Source: Euprymna scolopes
Taxonomy: Eukaryota > Mollusca > Cephalopoda > Sepiida > Sepiolidae
Direction of reading: 5' to 3'
Length of the DNA: 64,000 nt
Assembly: GCA_024364805.1 (NCBI GenBank)
Contig: CM044507.1
Coordinates: forward strand, 54,824,935 to 54,888,934
Under the pieces are notes generated by a model. The model had not been told where the DNA came from and did not search any database. It saw nothing but the letters and a program-made list of their open reading frames with translations. The position numbers were made by a program, and so were the translations under genes. Numbering within the stretch: the first letter of the stretch is position 1; each line of letters begins with the position of its first letter. Positions 21,990 through 33,165 of this stretch are shown here, piece after piece.

Positions 21990-24286
21990 TTTTCAGAATA
22001 CCTTCGACGTCCTTTTCTTTCTTGGCAACTGCCTGGTCGATGACGCTATGAAAATAAAACCAGAGCGTGCAGTTTGACACTCCCAGAGACTGACAGAACA
22101 TACTACAAGTGCTGGAGAAGTATGCCGTCGAAATTCTCAATGAAACATAAGAGAGATTTGTGTTCCGTCAGAGAAAATAGGGAGAGGGAGAGGCTTTTAA
22201 GAAGCTCTACAATGACCTAAGAGTCCTGTTGAAGATATGCAACTTCTGTGTTCGATGTAGTGACTTACTTCTGCAGAACAAGATTCTAGAAACTGTCCGA
22301 GTTCACCAAGCAGGACTTGCTAAAAGAACAAAATGCAGAAGAGTGTAGACATATGCATATTTGTGTAATTGTAAGGGTATTTGCTGGAAGTCTTTCGTGA
22401 CTGAAGAAATCCTTTGCGACTGAAGAAATCGTTATTGTCAACATATAGTTTATGAAGAAACACTGCGAATGAAGGTATACCAGTTTTGCAAGGAAAAATA
22501 TTCATTCTTTGTTGTCTGAGTGAGCTTCATTGTTAAAGGATTCAGTAATTTATCCATTGTGGTTTGAACTTGGTATTCTTAGCGGTGCAGTTTTTATGTC
22601 TTTTCAGACAGAATCCAACAAGAGTGATAATCACAGGCAGTGGTTGGGCTGACTTGTGGAGACGCTGTTGAGACTGATTTGTTTTTGGTGCATCTGACTT
22701 TGGTTTTCTAGAACGTTCTAGCCCATTCACTATCTACATATGCGAATAGACAAAAATATAATCCCATGGATTAGTGTGTAAAAAGATCGCGTCACAGCCA
22801 CGACTCTACGTGCTGATAGAATTGCGTGGGCGGATGGTGACAAAATCAAATTGTTCCTGAAATGAATAGATTCATCTGATTACATGACAAGTGATTTGAT
22901 TTAGCTGTTCACTACATGGCCTCAACCCACAGTCAAGGAATGGGACTAGGTATAACCCAGGTGATGAGGGTATATGAAACTAAGTGAGTGAAGGAACCAG
23001 TCTCCAAAGGAGAGTGCCTATTTTGTGTAGCTACACATGTGCACCAAAATGCAGCAGATGCTTGGCCAATGGTAAATTGCATCATACATGCAATAAAAAA
23101 GGACACTTCGAGTCCAAGTGTCCCAACAAAGACAAGGACACGAAGACAGAGAGACAACACTCAAACGAATAAAAACAAGAAGCATGTTGCGCTTCGATCA
23201 CGAGTACACCAACTAGACACAGCATCATAAGAGGAGGATGAAGAATACACCCAATGCGTAAATGCAATAAAACCCCAAAAATAAAACAGGTAAAAGAGGC
23301 CAAATGCCTTATGATTCCGAACAAAAAAGAAGTTGTTTTCCAGAATAACACAGAGACATCTATCAATACTTTCTGAAAAATTTATTAAGAGGATAAAACC
23401 CTATAAAAGGGGTCTTATCAATATGGAACAAATCCCTGATGAAGCCATTTGGTATATGCTGGAGAAAAATAAAATATCCAAAACACAACAAACCTACTCA
23501 GTAGAATTTGTAATATACAAAGATGAAGATGACTGTTAACCACTATTAGGCCTGTGAGAGAACATACAAATAGACCCTGTGGAGATAAAACAAGAATTTT
23601 CACCCTATCGCAGCAGTCAACATAGAGAAAAATTATAAAGGTCTCAACATCAGTGACAAGGTTCAGGTCCAGCCATCTAACTCCTACACAAGAGAGTGGA
23701 GGGAAGCAATACTTCTTAAGCAAATGACTGGTAGATCTTATGAAATAGAAACAAGAGACGGACAACTATACCTCCAGATGATTTCTGCGCAAAACATTTG
23801 AGTCAAAATATTCATTCTCAGGTCATCCTCAACTCACAAATGCAGCTGACGTTCACTCTCAATCTCAAATACAAACCCATAGCACAAAGTGAAAGGATTG
23901 GGCAAGAAAACAAGTTAGCTGAAGAAAGCGTTTATGAAAGGAACTTCAGCCAATAGCTGACTATACGTTGAGGACACATTATTCAAAAACCTGCATGCTA
24001 CAATGAATAAATAGTTCACCCTCCTCCATTTTGCCATTCAAGACCCTGTCTATACTCCTTACACCTAAGAAGAAAACAAAATGAACAAACACTCTCCATG
24101 ACAGGGGGAGGGGGGATGTTATACATAACCAAACCTCGATCACTGGGCTCCCTTGTCCTATCCCCTTTCTAGATAACTCTCCAACAAAAGAAGAAGATTA
24201 CTTATTGTAAGAGGACGTTCAATAAAGTTGCTATTGCACTCAGCTCTATGTCGCTCACATTTCTATACTAACATATGAATGTAACA
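21990..24286 (+). mobile_element. Ty3/Gypsy-type LTR retrotransposon fossil
   Basis: A broken, old plus-strand element with many breaks and shorter than a full-length Gypsy. Recognisable parts: a gag-like stretch near 22100-22320 (motif CNFCVRC), a CCHC zinc-knuckle block near 23010-23130 (CNKKGHFESKCP), a distal pol-like stretch near 23630-23790, a polypurine tract (AGGGGGAGGGGGGA) ending at 24116, and one LTR. No 5' LTR was seen. High decay suggests an ancient insertion. Confidence 0.65.
24117..24286 (+). repeat. Putative 3' LTR of the Gypsy-type fossil
   Basis: A 170-bp unit starting TGTTATACATAACC directly after a polypurine tract and ending ATGAATGTAACA, with the inverted terminal TGTTA/TAACA expected of an LTR. 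It contains CAATAAAG as a poly(A) signal. Short LTRs are known in several Gypsy lineages of molluscs. Confidence 0.6.
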
Positions 24287-24939
24287 TTGATAACCCATCA
24301 AACCTTGAGTATTTAACCAATTGAAATTGAGTATTTTACAAATTTCGTTTTTCTGTTCCTGCTAATTTTGTTCTTCTCGTTGCTGCTGCTAATTTGTTAT
24401 GTTTGTTAACTTGGCTCTCTCAATTAGGTAAACAATATTGAATAATTTATCTTTTAACTGTATATTTTCTTATAAAGATTTTTAAAAAAAAAAAAAAAGA
24501 GGTGAACGTTAGTCAAAAAGATGAAAAATTATTTTTTTTAGCTTTTAAATTTGTTAAACAAATAATTTTTACAGGAGATTTTTCCATTCTGTTCTATTAA
24601 TAATAAATAAAACTTTTCACATTATTATTCATATATTTTATAGATATCTTTAGTTTTCGATATTAAGAGTCAGTAAATGTACCAAACGTTTAGCTCAACC
24701 GTAAGTGCTTTAACTTCTCATTTCTTTCTTTAAAATTTATCAAATGCCATTAAAACATTTTTATATAAAAAAATGCTTGAAGTTTATTATTTCTCTGAGG
24801 ACATTTGTTTTTGTATAATTTTTAAAAAGTAATGTTTATCCTCATTCAAAAGTCGAACAAACATGATTTCATAAAACGTGTAAATTAAAATTAAAATAGT
24901 CCTGAATTTTTTGTATCAACAAGTTTTATAGCACTTACA
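24287..24939. other. Intergenic, AT-rich
   Basis: Nothing recognised. Confidence 0.3.
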
Positions 24940-25355
24940 AAATTCAATTCTTATTTAGAATTTGACTTGATTAAAAAAAAAAAAGCAAAAATATAAAAAA
25001 AACCTTTATGATGTATGTACTTGTCACGGAACAAAAATGCCACATTATAAAAATCATGTAAATTGATCAAGTAGTTTTTTAACTAAGCAAATCAAAATTT
25101 ATGCTTTTTAGCAAGACAAAAAGTTTTATTATTTTGAATACAAATCTCGATAGTCGAATTGAATTGTTAACATATTCTAAAAACATGTTGGCTTCTGATT
25201 TCCCATCATAAAATTTGAAACAAACTTAATCTATGTACATGATTTTTTAATATAACATCTGTGTTCCATGACGGGTATGTACATCATAAAGATTTGTCTG
25301 TATTTTTTTTTTTTTATTATTAAATCGAATTCTAAATAAGAACTTGAATTTCATT
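24940..25355. repeat. Long imperfect palindrome (about 170-bp arms)
   Basis: The left arm starts ATTCAATTCTTATTTAGAAT and carries CTTTATGATGTATGTACTTG. The right arm, read in reverse, starts ATTCAAGTTCTTATTTAGAA and carries CTTTATGATGTACATACCCG. The arms match along about 170 bp around a spacer of about 80 bp. No target duplication is evident. It could be a decayed foldback MITE. Confidence 0.65.
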
Positions 25356-26305
25356 AATTAATTAATTTTTATTATTTATGCAGAATATAGGCTATGCTCA
25401 AATAATGTTATTATTTAGAAACCCATTTTAAACTAAATGATCCAACAGATTTTTTCTATAAGTTTGATTTAAAAAGATATATTTCTGCACTACTAACTTT
25501 CTATTTAAAATTATTTCTTTAAATTTAAGAATTTAAAAATTATTTATCGTTCGATTTTAATTTGTTTACTTTTTGCTTGTTTATTTCCTTAAATTCATAA
25601 TTTAGTTTTGCAGTTTTTGATTGTCTCTTGCTTGACACATACATAATTTTACATACATATTTTTTTGTTTTTTAATTTATATTGAAGTTTAGTATAAATC
25701 AAATCCTGTTCCTTTTTCTCTTTTTTAATGCGATTTTTAAAGTAAAAAATAAAAGAATTTTAATCTTTTAAATTCATGAAACAACAAAATGCTTATTTAC
25801 AGAATGTTGTTTTGCAAAGTCAACATACAACTTTTTGAATTAATCCTCATTTTTCTTTCTTTTTGTTTATTGTTTTACTTAATATTGATTAAGTTCAATT
25901 TCAATATAAATTGTGTTTCTTTTTTTCTCTTTTTAAGTTAAGTTTTCTAATGCGTTTATAAAAAGCTCTCATTCATTATCAACAGTCTGATCTTACTTGC
26001 TAGGATCTCAGGTGCGATGTCATTTTTCAGTGATTAGGTCTACTTTTATGACGGTCACAGGTAAACCATGATCAGCACAAGGGTACCCAGGGCTAGTACA
26101 ATGAACAAGATAAATCTGTTTGAATCAAACCCACCAGCATTAACCAGTAAGGGCACTTAGATGATTGGTGATAAATTAATTCTCTCCTAATGGTAAGATG
26201 AGAAGAGATATCCCAAAGGAGAAGATGATGCCCATAAGAATGATCACCTGAGTACCGAGCAGAACCAGTACAAGAATTCCAGAAAAAAGTTTAAAGTTTA
26301 TCATG

Positions 26306-26352
<47 letters not shown>

Positions 26353-27023
26353 AGATTGTAGCTGCTTTTCCAATTTTGAACACTCTTCCACTGTCTTCTC
26401 TTGAAAAAGGACTAATAGGTCTGAAATATATTGAGATTTATAACACCATTGAATACAACAGAAAAAAAAAAAAAATTTACTGTTGTTTAGAGTTAAAATT
26501 TGTGTGAAAAAGAAAAAACAAACAACAAAAAAAAGAAATTTATTTCTTTTGTTTTCATTTAATTTTACTCTATATATAAAAAAAAAAATCTCGCATTGTT
26601 CTTGGCTTTTAATTTTACCTTATATATATATATATATATGTATATCATTATTTTCCAAGCATTACCATATGATTACAAACGTTTGTCGATTCCCATAGAA
26701 AAGAAACACTTGTGAATTGTGCATTCTCATGCTGACTATCGCAAACAATGGTTTCTTCATGCGTTTCCATAGTAACAACCGTTTTGCCAATGGCACAATA
26801 ATAGTGGCAATCATTTCTCAATGCATTCTCATAGAAACCATCATCAATGGAGCAAAAATAATTTTTGAATATATTTTCTATATATAAAAAATAGAAATTT
26901 GATTCATTTTTCCTGTAAAAAATTTGAATCTGCTTCAAAAAATATTTTTTTCATTTTAATCAGTTCACATCTTACAAGTTTTACAAAATTTCCTATATTA
27001 AAAAAATAAATAAATAAGTGTAT
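25356..27023. other. Intergenic, microsatellites and X-box-like motifs
   Basis: (TA)n at 26311-26348 and 26619-26638. A hydrophobic minus-strand reading frame at 26310-26176 (ILVLVLLGTQVIILMGIIF) has no recognisable family or gene context. 26764-26777 reads GTTTCCATAGTAAC, a good RFX X-box match, between two weaker relatives. Two loose direct repeats lie at 25677-25742 and 25877-25966. Confidence 0.35.
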
Positions 27024-29180
27024 ATGTTTTTTTTTTTTTTTAATTACATTTTCACCCTAAATAAGGCACAGTGCCACTTTGATGTAGGGGGCTACTATCA
27101 GAGACATAAGTTGCAGGGAGACTATGTAGGGAGTTGAGCAGTAGGATGTCTGTTCACATTGCACTTGAACTTCTGCATGTCAGTACGATTGAGAAGGCAG
27201 GAACCCGGAAAGGAATTCCAAAGTCTAGCAGTTCTGAAGAAGAAACTATTAGAGTAGAAGGCTTTCTTACATCTAGGGATCTCTACTGTGTAGGGGTGGG
27301 ACTTCGCTACTTGTTGGGTTTGTTGGGAGTATTTACGTCGAGGGGGTGTAAGGGCTTGTAGTTCGTCGGAACATCCACCATTAAAATACTTGTAAAACAT
27401 GCAGAGGGATGCAACATTTCATCGGTGGGACAAAAGTAGAAGCTTAGATGACAGTTCAGGACCGCCCAGGCTGGTGGCTCTCTTTTGAACCCTGTCCAGG
27501 AGTGAGAGATTAGTAGTAGATGGCCTTGTAGAGATACAGGATACTTTCAGGTGTAACTTTCTAGCACTGTAGAGAGTACCCACCATTGCAGCAGCCTTGG
27601 CAATGCTCTCAATGTATGTTTCAACTCATGTTCCCTGTAAACATTAAGCTGAGGAGTTTGAACAGAGTACTTTCAAGTAATCTATCTTTATAGGTGGTTG
27701 AGAAGGTTTCTTTTTTTTAACTAAAGGAAACAAGCTTAATCTTGGCAGCATTGAACATTACCATCCATTTTTGACGCCATTCCACTACAGGCTGGAGGTC
27801 TTCCACCATTGCCTTGAATATGTGTTCATTCGTTTTCCTCTAGTGCCTACTATAGAGTGTGATGTCATCAGTGAATATACCCATCTCAGAGACTATTTTA
27901 TCAGAGAGGTCATTTATGAATATCAGGAATAATAAAGGTTCAAGGATGAGGTACATCTGCATTTATATATTGTTTGAACGTATAACCATCGAGGACAACC
28001 TGGATTTTTCTCTTATTTAAAAAGGATTTAATTATGTCGAGTATTCGTCCATGGAATCTGATTTTCATGAGAGGACCATCGTGCTCGACCCTCCCCTGCC
28101 TTATCCAGAGATTACAGTTAGAATATCTGCAGTAGAACAGGCTTGCATAAATCCATACTGATGGTTAGGCAGGAGTTTAGCAACTGTCAGGTGGTGGACT
28201 AGAGCTTGATTAATTACGAACAAATATTTTGCCGAAAAGAGGGAGGAGGCTAATAGGGTGATAATTTAATGGAGCAGTTCTTTTGTCAGAATTCTTGTAA
28301 ACTGGTACCACAGAAGCAGTTTTCCAGCAGTCAGGAAAGCATGATTCGTTAAACATTTGTTGAGTTTGGAGAGAACTGGAGCAACCTCAGCAGAGCATTT
28401 TTTTTTAATAGTATAGTCAGGACGAGATCAGGTCCACATGCTTTTGAGGTGTCTAAGTTTTTATGATGTCATGAACTTGAAAAGGTGTTTTTCAGATCAT
28501 CTTATGTAGTTTCAATCCACAAAGAAAAATCAGGGAGGGAATGGTTTGCTGGGTCCAAAGTAGAGTTTGAGGCAAACCGATGGGCAAGCATGTTAGCTTC
28601 TCAGTTGTTGGATAGTGGGGAATTGCCCATTATTTTCTAGTGTTGAAGATTTTCCAGAAATCATGAGTTCCTAATTTCTACGCTTCAATGCGTTTTCTGG
28701 TTTGTATATTCTTAGCTGTCACTACTTTTTTCTTACAATTACCTTTAGATTCTATAAACTTTTGTTTGTTTGTACTGCACTTATGCCAGATAAATCTACG
28801 GTATGCATGTTGCCTCTGAGCAATGTCAGCTGTGCAAGTAGAAGTAAACCATTGGGGAGAGTGGATTTGTAGAACTTCCGTGTGGGAACATGTATTTAAT
28901 AAGACTGTAAGCAATGCAGAAAACTACAGAATGGTGAAAAGTTAAAAATTTATCTAATTTATTCTTCAGTAAATCTTCCACATATTGTTTCAGTAATTTT
29001 TTTCCTCTGCTGTTAATGGAATCTAAGATAAATGAACATATTTTGATAACTCTCACATTTTTAAAATCCAAGCATAAATCATTTGCATATTGTTTATAAA
29101 ATTTGAGATAGTAGAAAATATTTTGATATTTCAGAATATCTCCCCTTCTCAAGAAACAAAGTAAACATTCTTTCCATTTA
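27024..29180 (-). mobile_element. APE-type LINE relic (family 1), heavily decayed
   Basis: The same 3' end as the copy at 521 (TTTTCACCCTAAATAAGGCA). Minus-strand pieces include FFFRTARLWNSFPGSC near 27230 and a pre-RT linker near 28850-28680 (SPQWFTSTCTADIAQRQHAY, equivalent to SPECAAAIAHRNHF in the 55961 copy). The 5' boundary lies near the poly(A) run at 29182-29211. Many frameshifts; inactive. Confidence 0.75.
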
Positions 29181-29213
<33 letters not shown>

Positions 29214-30547
29214 AGAGGAATGTACCAAGAGGATGGTTGTTAATTAAAGGACATTATGCTCACAGAAAATATAGATTCAGTATAATATACAAAATATTTG
29301 CTTCCTGAACCTCCCTTGTTTCAATTCTTAGACAACATATATTTAGAAACCACAATTATGCATTCTGATGAATTGCCCAATTTCCAACACAAATCTCTGC
29401 TTTTGAACCTAGTTTATAATCTGTAATGTGCTAGGTGCAATAACTTCTACATAAGTAGCATGGTAAAACTATTGCACCATTGTATTAAAGAGCATGTGAA
29501 TACTTGCATATGCTTTTTCCATGAACACATCCTCTCCTACAACAGAATATTCGAGTCCACATTCTGCCAGTCAGGAATATAAGTAACTTGTGAATTGCTG
29601 AAGCTATTCTTATTTTGAGACATCATATAATCCAATTCTCATTATACTAGCTCCTATCCTACATATAAAGCTCATCACTAACTAGAATTTATTAATAATC
29701 AGGCTATGATTCCCGGCATTGCCCAGAGGAATTTTTTAAATATTTTTAAATATCTTTAATGAATACGTTTAAATTAATTTGTTTACATGTAAACACAAAA
29801 AATACAAATTGAGCTTTATTTCCATGCTAATTCTTATTAGATTCTCATAAATTAATGAAATTGTATCCTTTTTTTTTTTTTATTAAGTGTATTAGTAGGT
29901 ATTTTCAATGCTTGCCATAGAATCGTTATTATTTTGTAGATGTTTTTAGGCATTGTTTATTAACAGATGTAGAAAAAGCGTAAAATATGAATAATGGATG
30001 GAGGTAAAGTATTATAATTAGAAAACATAGAACTTTGAGAACAAACCTCCTATGTTTAAAACTGAACATGTCGGAAGAATAGAATGTAAATCTTAAAAAT
30101 CATTTATTTTCCAGATGTTTTTTTCTTTATAGTTCAATAGATTATATATTAGAAGTATTTTTGTTTTTCTAAACAATAATATTAAATTCATCTGCATTGT
30201 TTATTTATGAATTTATGGTTAACATAAAATAAATATTACCTCAGCATATACACTGAGGGAATGTAATATATTTTGTTCAGATTTCATTAAATGAAATGGG
30301 GGTTGGGCTTCACACCCAAAAATAATTAGTCAAATTCTACCCCACACACACGCAATCAAAATGAAATATTAACAAAGCAGTATTAGAAAATGCTGAAACC
30401 AATGTTTATATTGTTTTCCATAAAGGAGATTGTACCCATAATACTGATATTTATCAGGAACAACTTGTAATATATACCCCCCAACCCATCTGAAATTCCC
30501 AGGCACTATTTTAAGAATAGATTCTTCTTTGGCTTCTTTTTCCAGAA
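29181..30547. other. Intergenic, AT-rich
   Basis: A run of 30 A at 29182-29211. 29713-29730 holds CCCGGCATTGCCCAG, a motif with cousins at 34444 and 61602. No gene seen. Confidence 0.3.
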
Positions 30548-30702
30548 ACAAAAGTACTATCTGTTCTGATGCCATACTTAATCTATTGTATCCTAGGTTA
30601 ATGAGGTAGAAATCCTTCTAAACTAAAGCAATGTATATCATTTTTGTTCCAACTCCTTTTAAGAGTTGGATGTTTCTCCACATTAGAATCCTTGTGTTAT
30701 AC
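30548..30702 (+). mobile_element. U2 snRNA-headed SINE-like repeat, copy 3
   Basis: AGTACTATCTGTTCTGATGC corresponds to U2 GUAGUAUCUGUUCUUAUC. It continues with the shared body: TTAATGAGGTAGAAATCCTT, TTTTTGTTCCAACTCC, TCTCCACATTAGAATCCTTG. Diverged, and the 5' end of the head is lost. Confidence 0.5.
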
Positions 30703-30749
30703 GGTTAAAAATGACTATTACCCAGCACCTCCCTAAAAAGTCCAAATCT

Positions 30750-31540
30750 ACTTTTTATGGCTATTTTAGAAACTCATTCTTTAAATGGGGAGGGGGTCTT
30801 TGCCAAATAATTTGTACTTTCACCTAACAATGTGGCAAAAGTGGCAAAAAATTATGTCTACAAATGTTACAAAAGACAAATTGCTTTTCTACCTGTATAT
30901 GCTGCACAATCATCTAATTAATGAAGACAACTACTGCTGAAAATGAATGCAACATGAAAATCCTATAACCCAAAAAAGGCAAATTTTGACCATCTTACCC
31001 AGTTGGCTAGCGTTAACATATATGGTGAAATATAAAAATTCTCTTTCAAATAAGAAACTCTTCCCTGATGCATTACATATGATGCTGAAATAATAACATT
31101 GATATAGGTAGCCATTGTTAAAATGGGAAGTGTGATCTTTTGTTAAATAATTTGTACTTTCACTCAACAAAATACAAAATAAGGGCAAAACAAAAAAGTT
31201 ATTCCATAAAGAATAGAAAAAAACAAATAAATGTTACCAAAGGCAAGATAAGTTACTCTTCTACATACATGGATAACTGTTTTTAGTTTTAACTTATGCT
31301 AAAGTATTTTATTTCTTTAAAAAGATTTTGTGTAACTAACTCTAAATGAAAAAATGTCTACCTTAGAAGATTTCTTCCTATCATGTTTGTCTGGTTTTAT
31401 ATTTCTAACTATATAATAAACACAAATATCATAAAAAACTTAATTCAAAATGTAATTCCTGTTAAGGAAAGAAAGTAACACCCTGCATTATCTGTATAAA
31501 CACAGTCTGTACTTTCATCTAACAATGTACAAAACATAAA
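30750..31540. repeat. Repeated 100-bp module in three loose copies
   Basis: TAATTTGTACTTTCACCTAA at 30809, TAATTTGTACTTTCACTCAA at 31148 and GTCTGTACTTTCATCTAACA at 31505 share flanking GGGGAGGG/AATGGGAAG and ACAATGTACAAAA sequence. A fourth copy lies at 40610-40715. An unclassified interspersed repeat. Confidence 0.5.
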
Positions 31541-31923
31541 TCCCAAATGAAAATAAATTAAATGGAAAACTTTATCCCCCAAAATGTAACCTCCATATTT
31601 CCTATTTTAGTCTCATAACATAATGAAATTATATTCAGGTATTTTTTTGTTTTGTTTTAAATTGTTCAGTGCTATTGTTGTGTTCAAAGTGACAAATTTA
31701 ACTTGAAAATCCTAACAAAGAAAAGAAAGTACTATGTTCCATTATCTATAAATGCTATTTCAACATATGTCTGGCAGAATGAAATTGATTGACTGACCAA
31801 GCCTCTCACAAATATACTTGGATAAAAGCATATCAAGAAATGAAACAAGGAGAGATGAGTTTGCTTTGTTTGTATTATAGCATATTAATCACTTTAATGT
31901 CATGTAATGCCAAACCAACATTT

Positions 31924-32362
31924 GCTGCTTACGCAGAATAGGGACTACATTATCGTTGGCATATTTCATGCAGCATATGTAAAACACCGGAAGGCGTCGA
32001 CACATTTAGCCAATGAAATTACAGCAGCTGGCAATCGGCAAATGGTATCTTTTGTTTATTAAATTGTTATGATGGTGCTATAGGATAGTTAAAAAGTTCC
32101 TACCCACCCTATATTAAGAATGGCTTTCTAAATAACTTTTATAATATTTCAGCATGATTCATAAACTGCACAAGCACATGTTTTCTTTAAAATTATCATA
32201 TGATGACTTTTTCCCTTAATTTTTAACTATTTGCTAGCATTTTAAATATTTGCAATTGGTTTAAGTAAAAAACAAAAGTTTTTCCTCAGGACCTTCCAGT
32301 GGTTTACATAACCTGCCCAGAATATGCCAACAATAATGCGATCTCTATTCTGCATAAGTACC
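31924..32362. mobile_element. 439-bp MITE with 75-bp inverted ends and an 8-bp target duplication
   Basis: The left end GCTGCTTACGCAGAATAG and right end (reverse) GGTACTTATGCAGAATAG continue in parallel for about 75 bp (GTTGGCATATT, GTAAANCACYGGAAGG). A perfect 8-bp duplication CAACATTT flanks it (31916-31923, 32363-32370). The interior has no coding potential. An 8-bp duplication suggests hAT or Merlin mobilisation. Confidence 0.85.
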
Positions 32363-32370
32363 CAACATTT

Positions 32371-32861
32371 ATTATCAATGATTAATTATACAATTAGTTG
32401 AATGCACATTTTTTATCCATACCTGCCTGGTACAGCATCCACTGTGGGCAGATTGATGGTTTCCTTAAAAGAAGAAAGTTTCCAGGGTATATTAAATTCA
32501 CAAGCGGTTCTAAGTCACATGTATATCCTGGTCAAAAGAGATAATGTCAGTTTTTGCAGGAAGGTATCACCATCCTTCCATATTCAGCAATAATTATTTT
32601 TAAATGGTTACCCATTTAGTACTAACCTTGCTTAATCTTGGTGATCTAAAAAAAAAACAGTATGTCAACCTGCCATACAAGAGTGGGGAGGGATTTTAAA
32701 TCCGTATCCTTCCTCAATAAAATTTGTGTGCAATTAAATACAAAAGTTCTGAGTAAATTTCAACTCAACATCAGCTATTCCAGAGTCCAAAGTATTATAC
32801 ATTAAATAAATTCCATAGAAAAAAGGTCAAACACATAAAAAACATTTTAATCATTTTAATT
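32371..32861. other. Intergenic, just beyond the RPAIN 3' end
   Basis: AT-rich; no gene recognised. Confidence 0.3.
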
Positions 32862-33135
32862 TTTATTACATAAAATGTGTTGCACTGATTTTTAATATAC
32901 ATTTATATACAGTTTTACTTTTAATGAGATGTACAATAAAATACATGGAGGGCTTTAAGTGTGAAAGGGGAAAACACTTGAAGAAAAAAGAAAGAAAAAA
33001 AAGACAACCAATATGCATTTAAAAAAAAAAAAAGAAAAAAAAAAGGGAATTAAGTATTGCAGACTTGAATTTTGTGGCAGTGTTTTCAAAACGATTAAGT
33101 CTGGACTGACTTTTTGACAAGAATAGATGTCAGAA
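32862..33135 (-). promoter_or_regulatory. RPAIN 3' UTR with poly(A) signal
   Basis: Downstream of the RPAIN stop, an AATAAA hexamer lies on the minus strand at 32867-32862, giving a plausible 3' UTR of about 290 nt. It includes purine-rich A/G tracts around 32985-33045. Confidence 0.5.
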
Positions 33136-33165
33136 TTAAATAATCACATGCATCATATCACAGTC
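33136..33165 (-). CDS. RPAIN: RPAIN terminal coding exon (nine codons plus stop)
   Basis: Acceptor TTTCTTTACAG, then nine codons encoding DCDMMHVII and a TAA stop. The preceding exon ends ...MTCK, so the junction rebuilds the conserved CxxCD motif (human SCLACDTWAVIL). A 30-nt coding part this short would be missed by ORF scanning; the reading frame, motif and splice site agree. Confidence 0.85.
   Translation of the reverse strand, partial: DCDMMHVII

Noticed and set aside
26176-26391. Hydrophobic reading frame on the minus strand
   Set aside because: It runs into a (TA)n microsatellite, has no splice or gene context, and resembles no family I can name.
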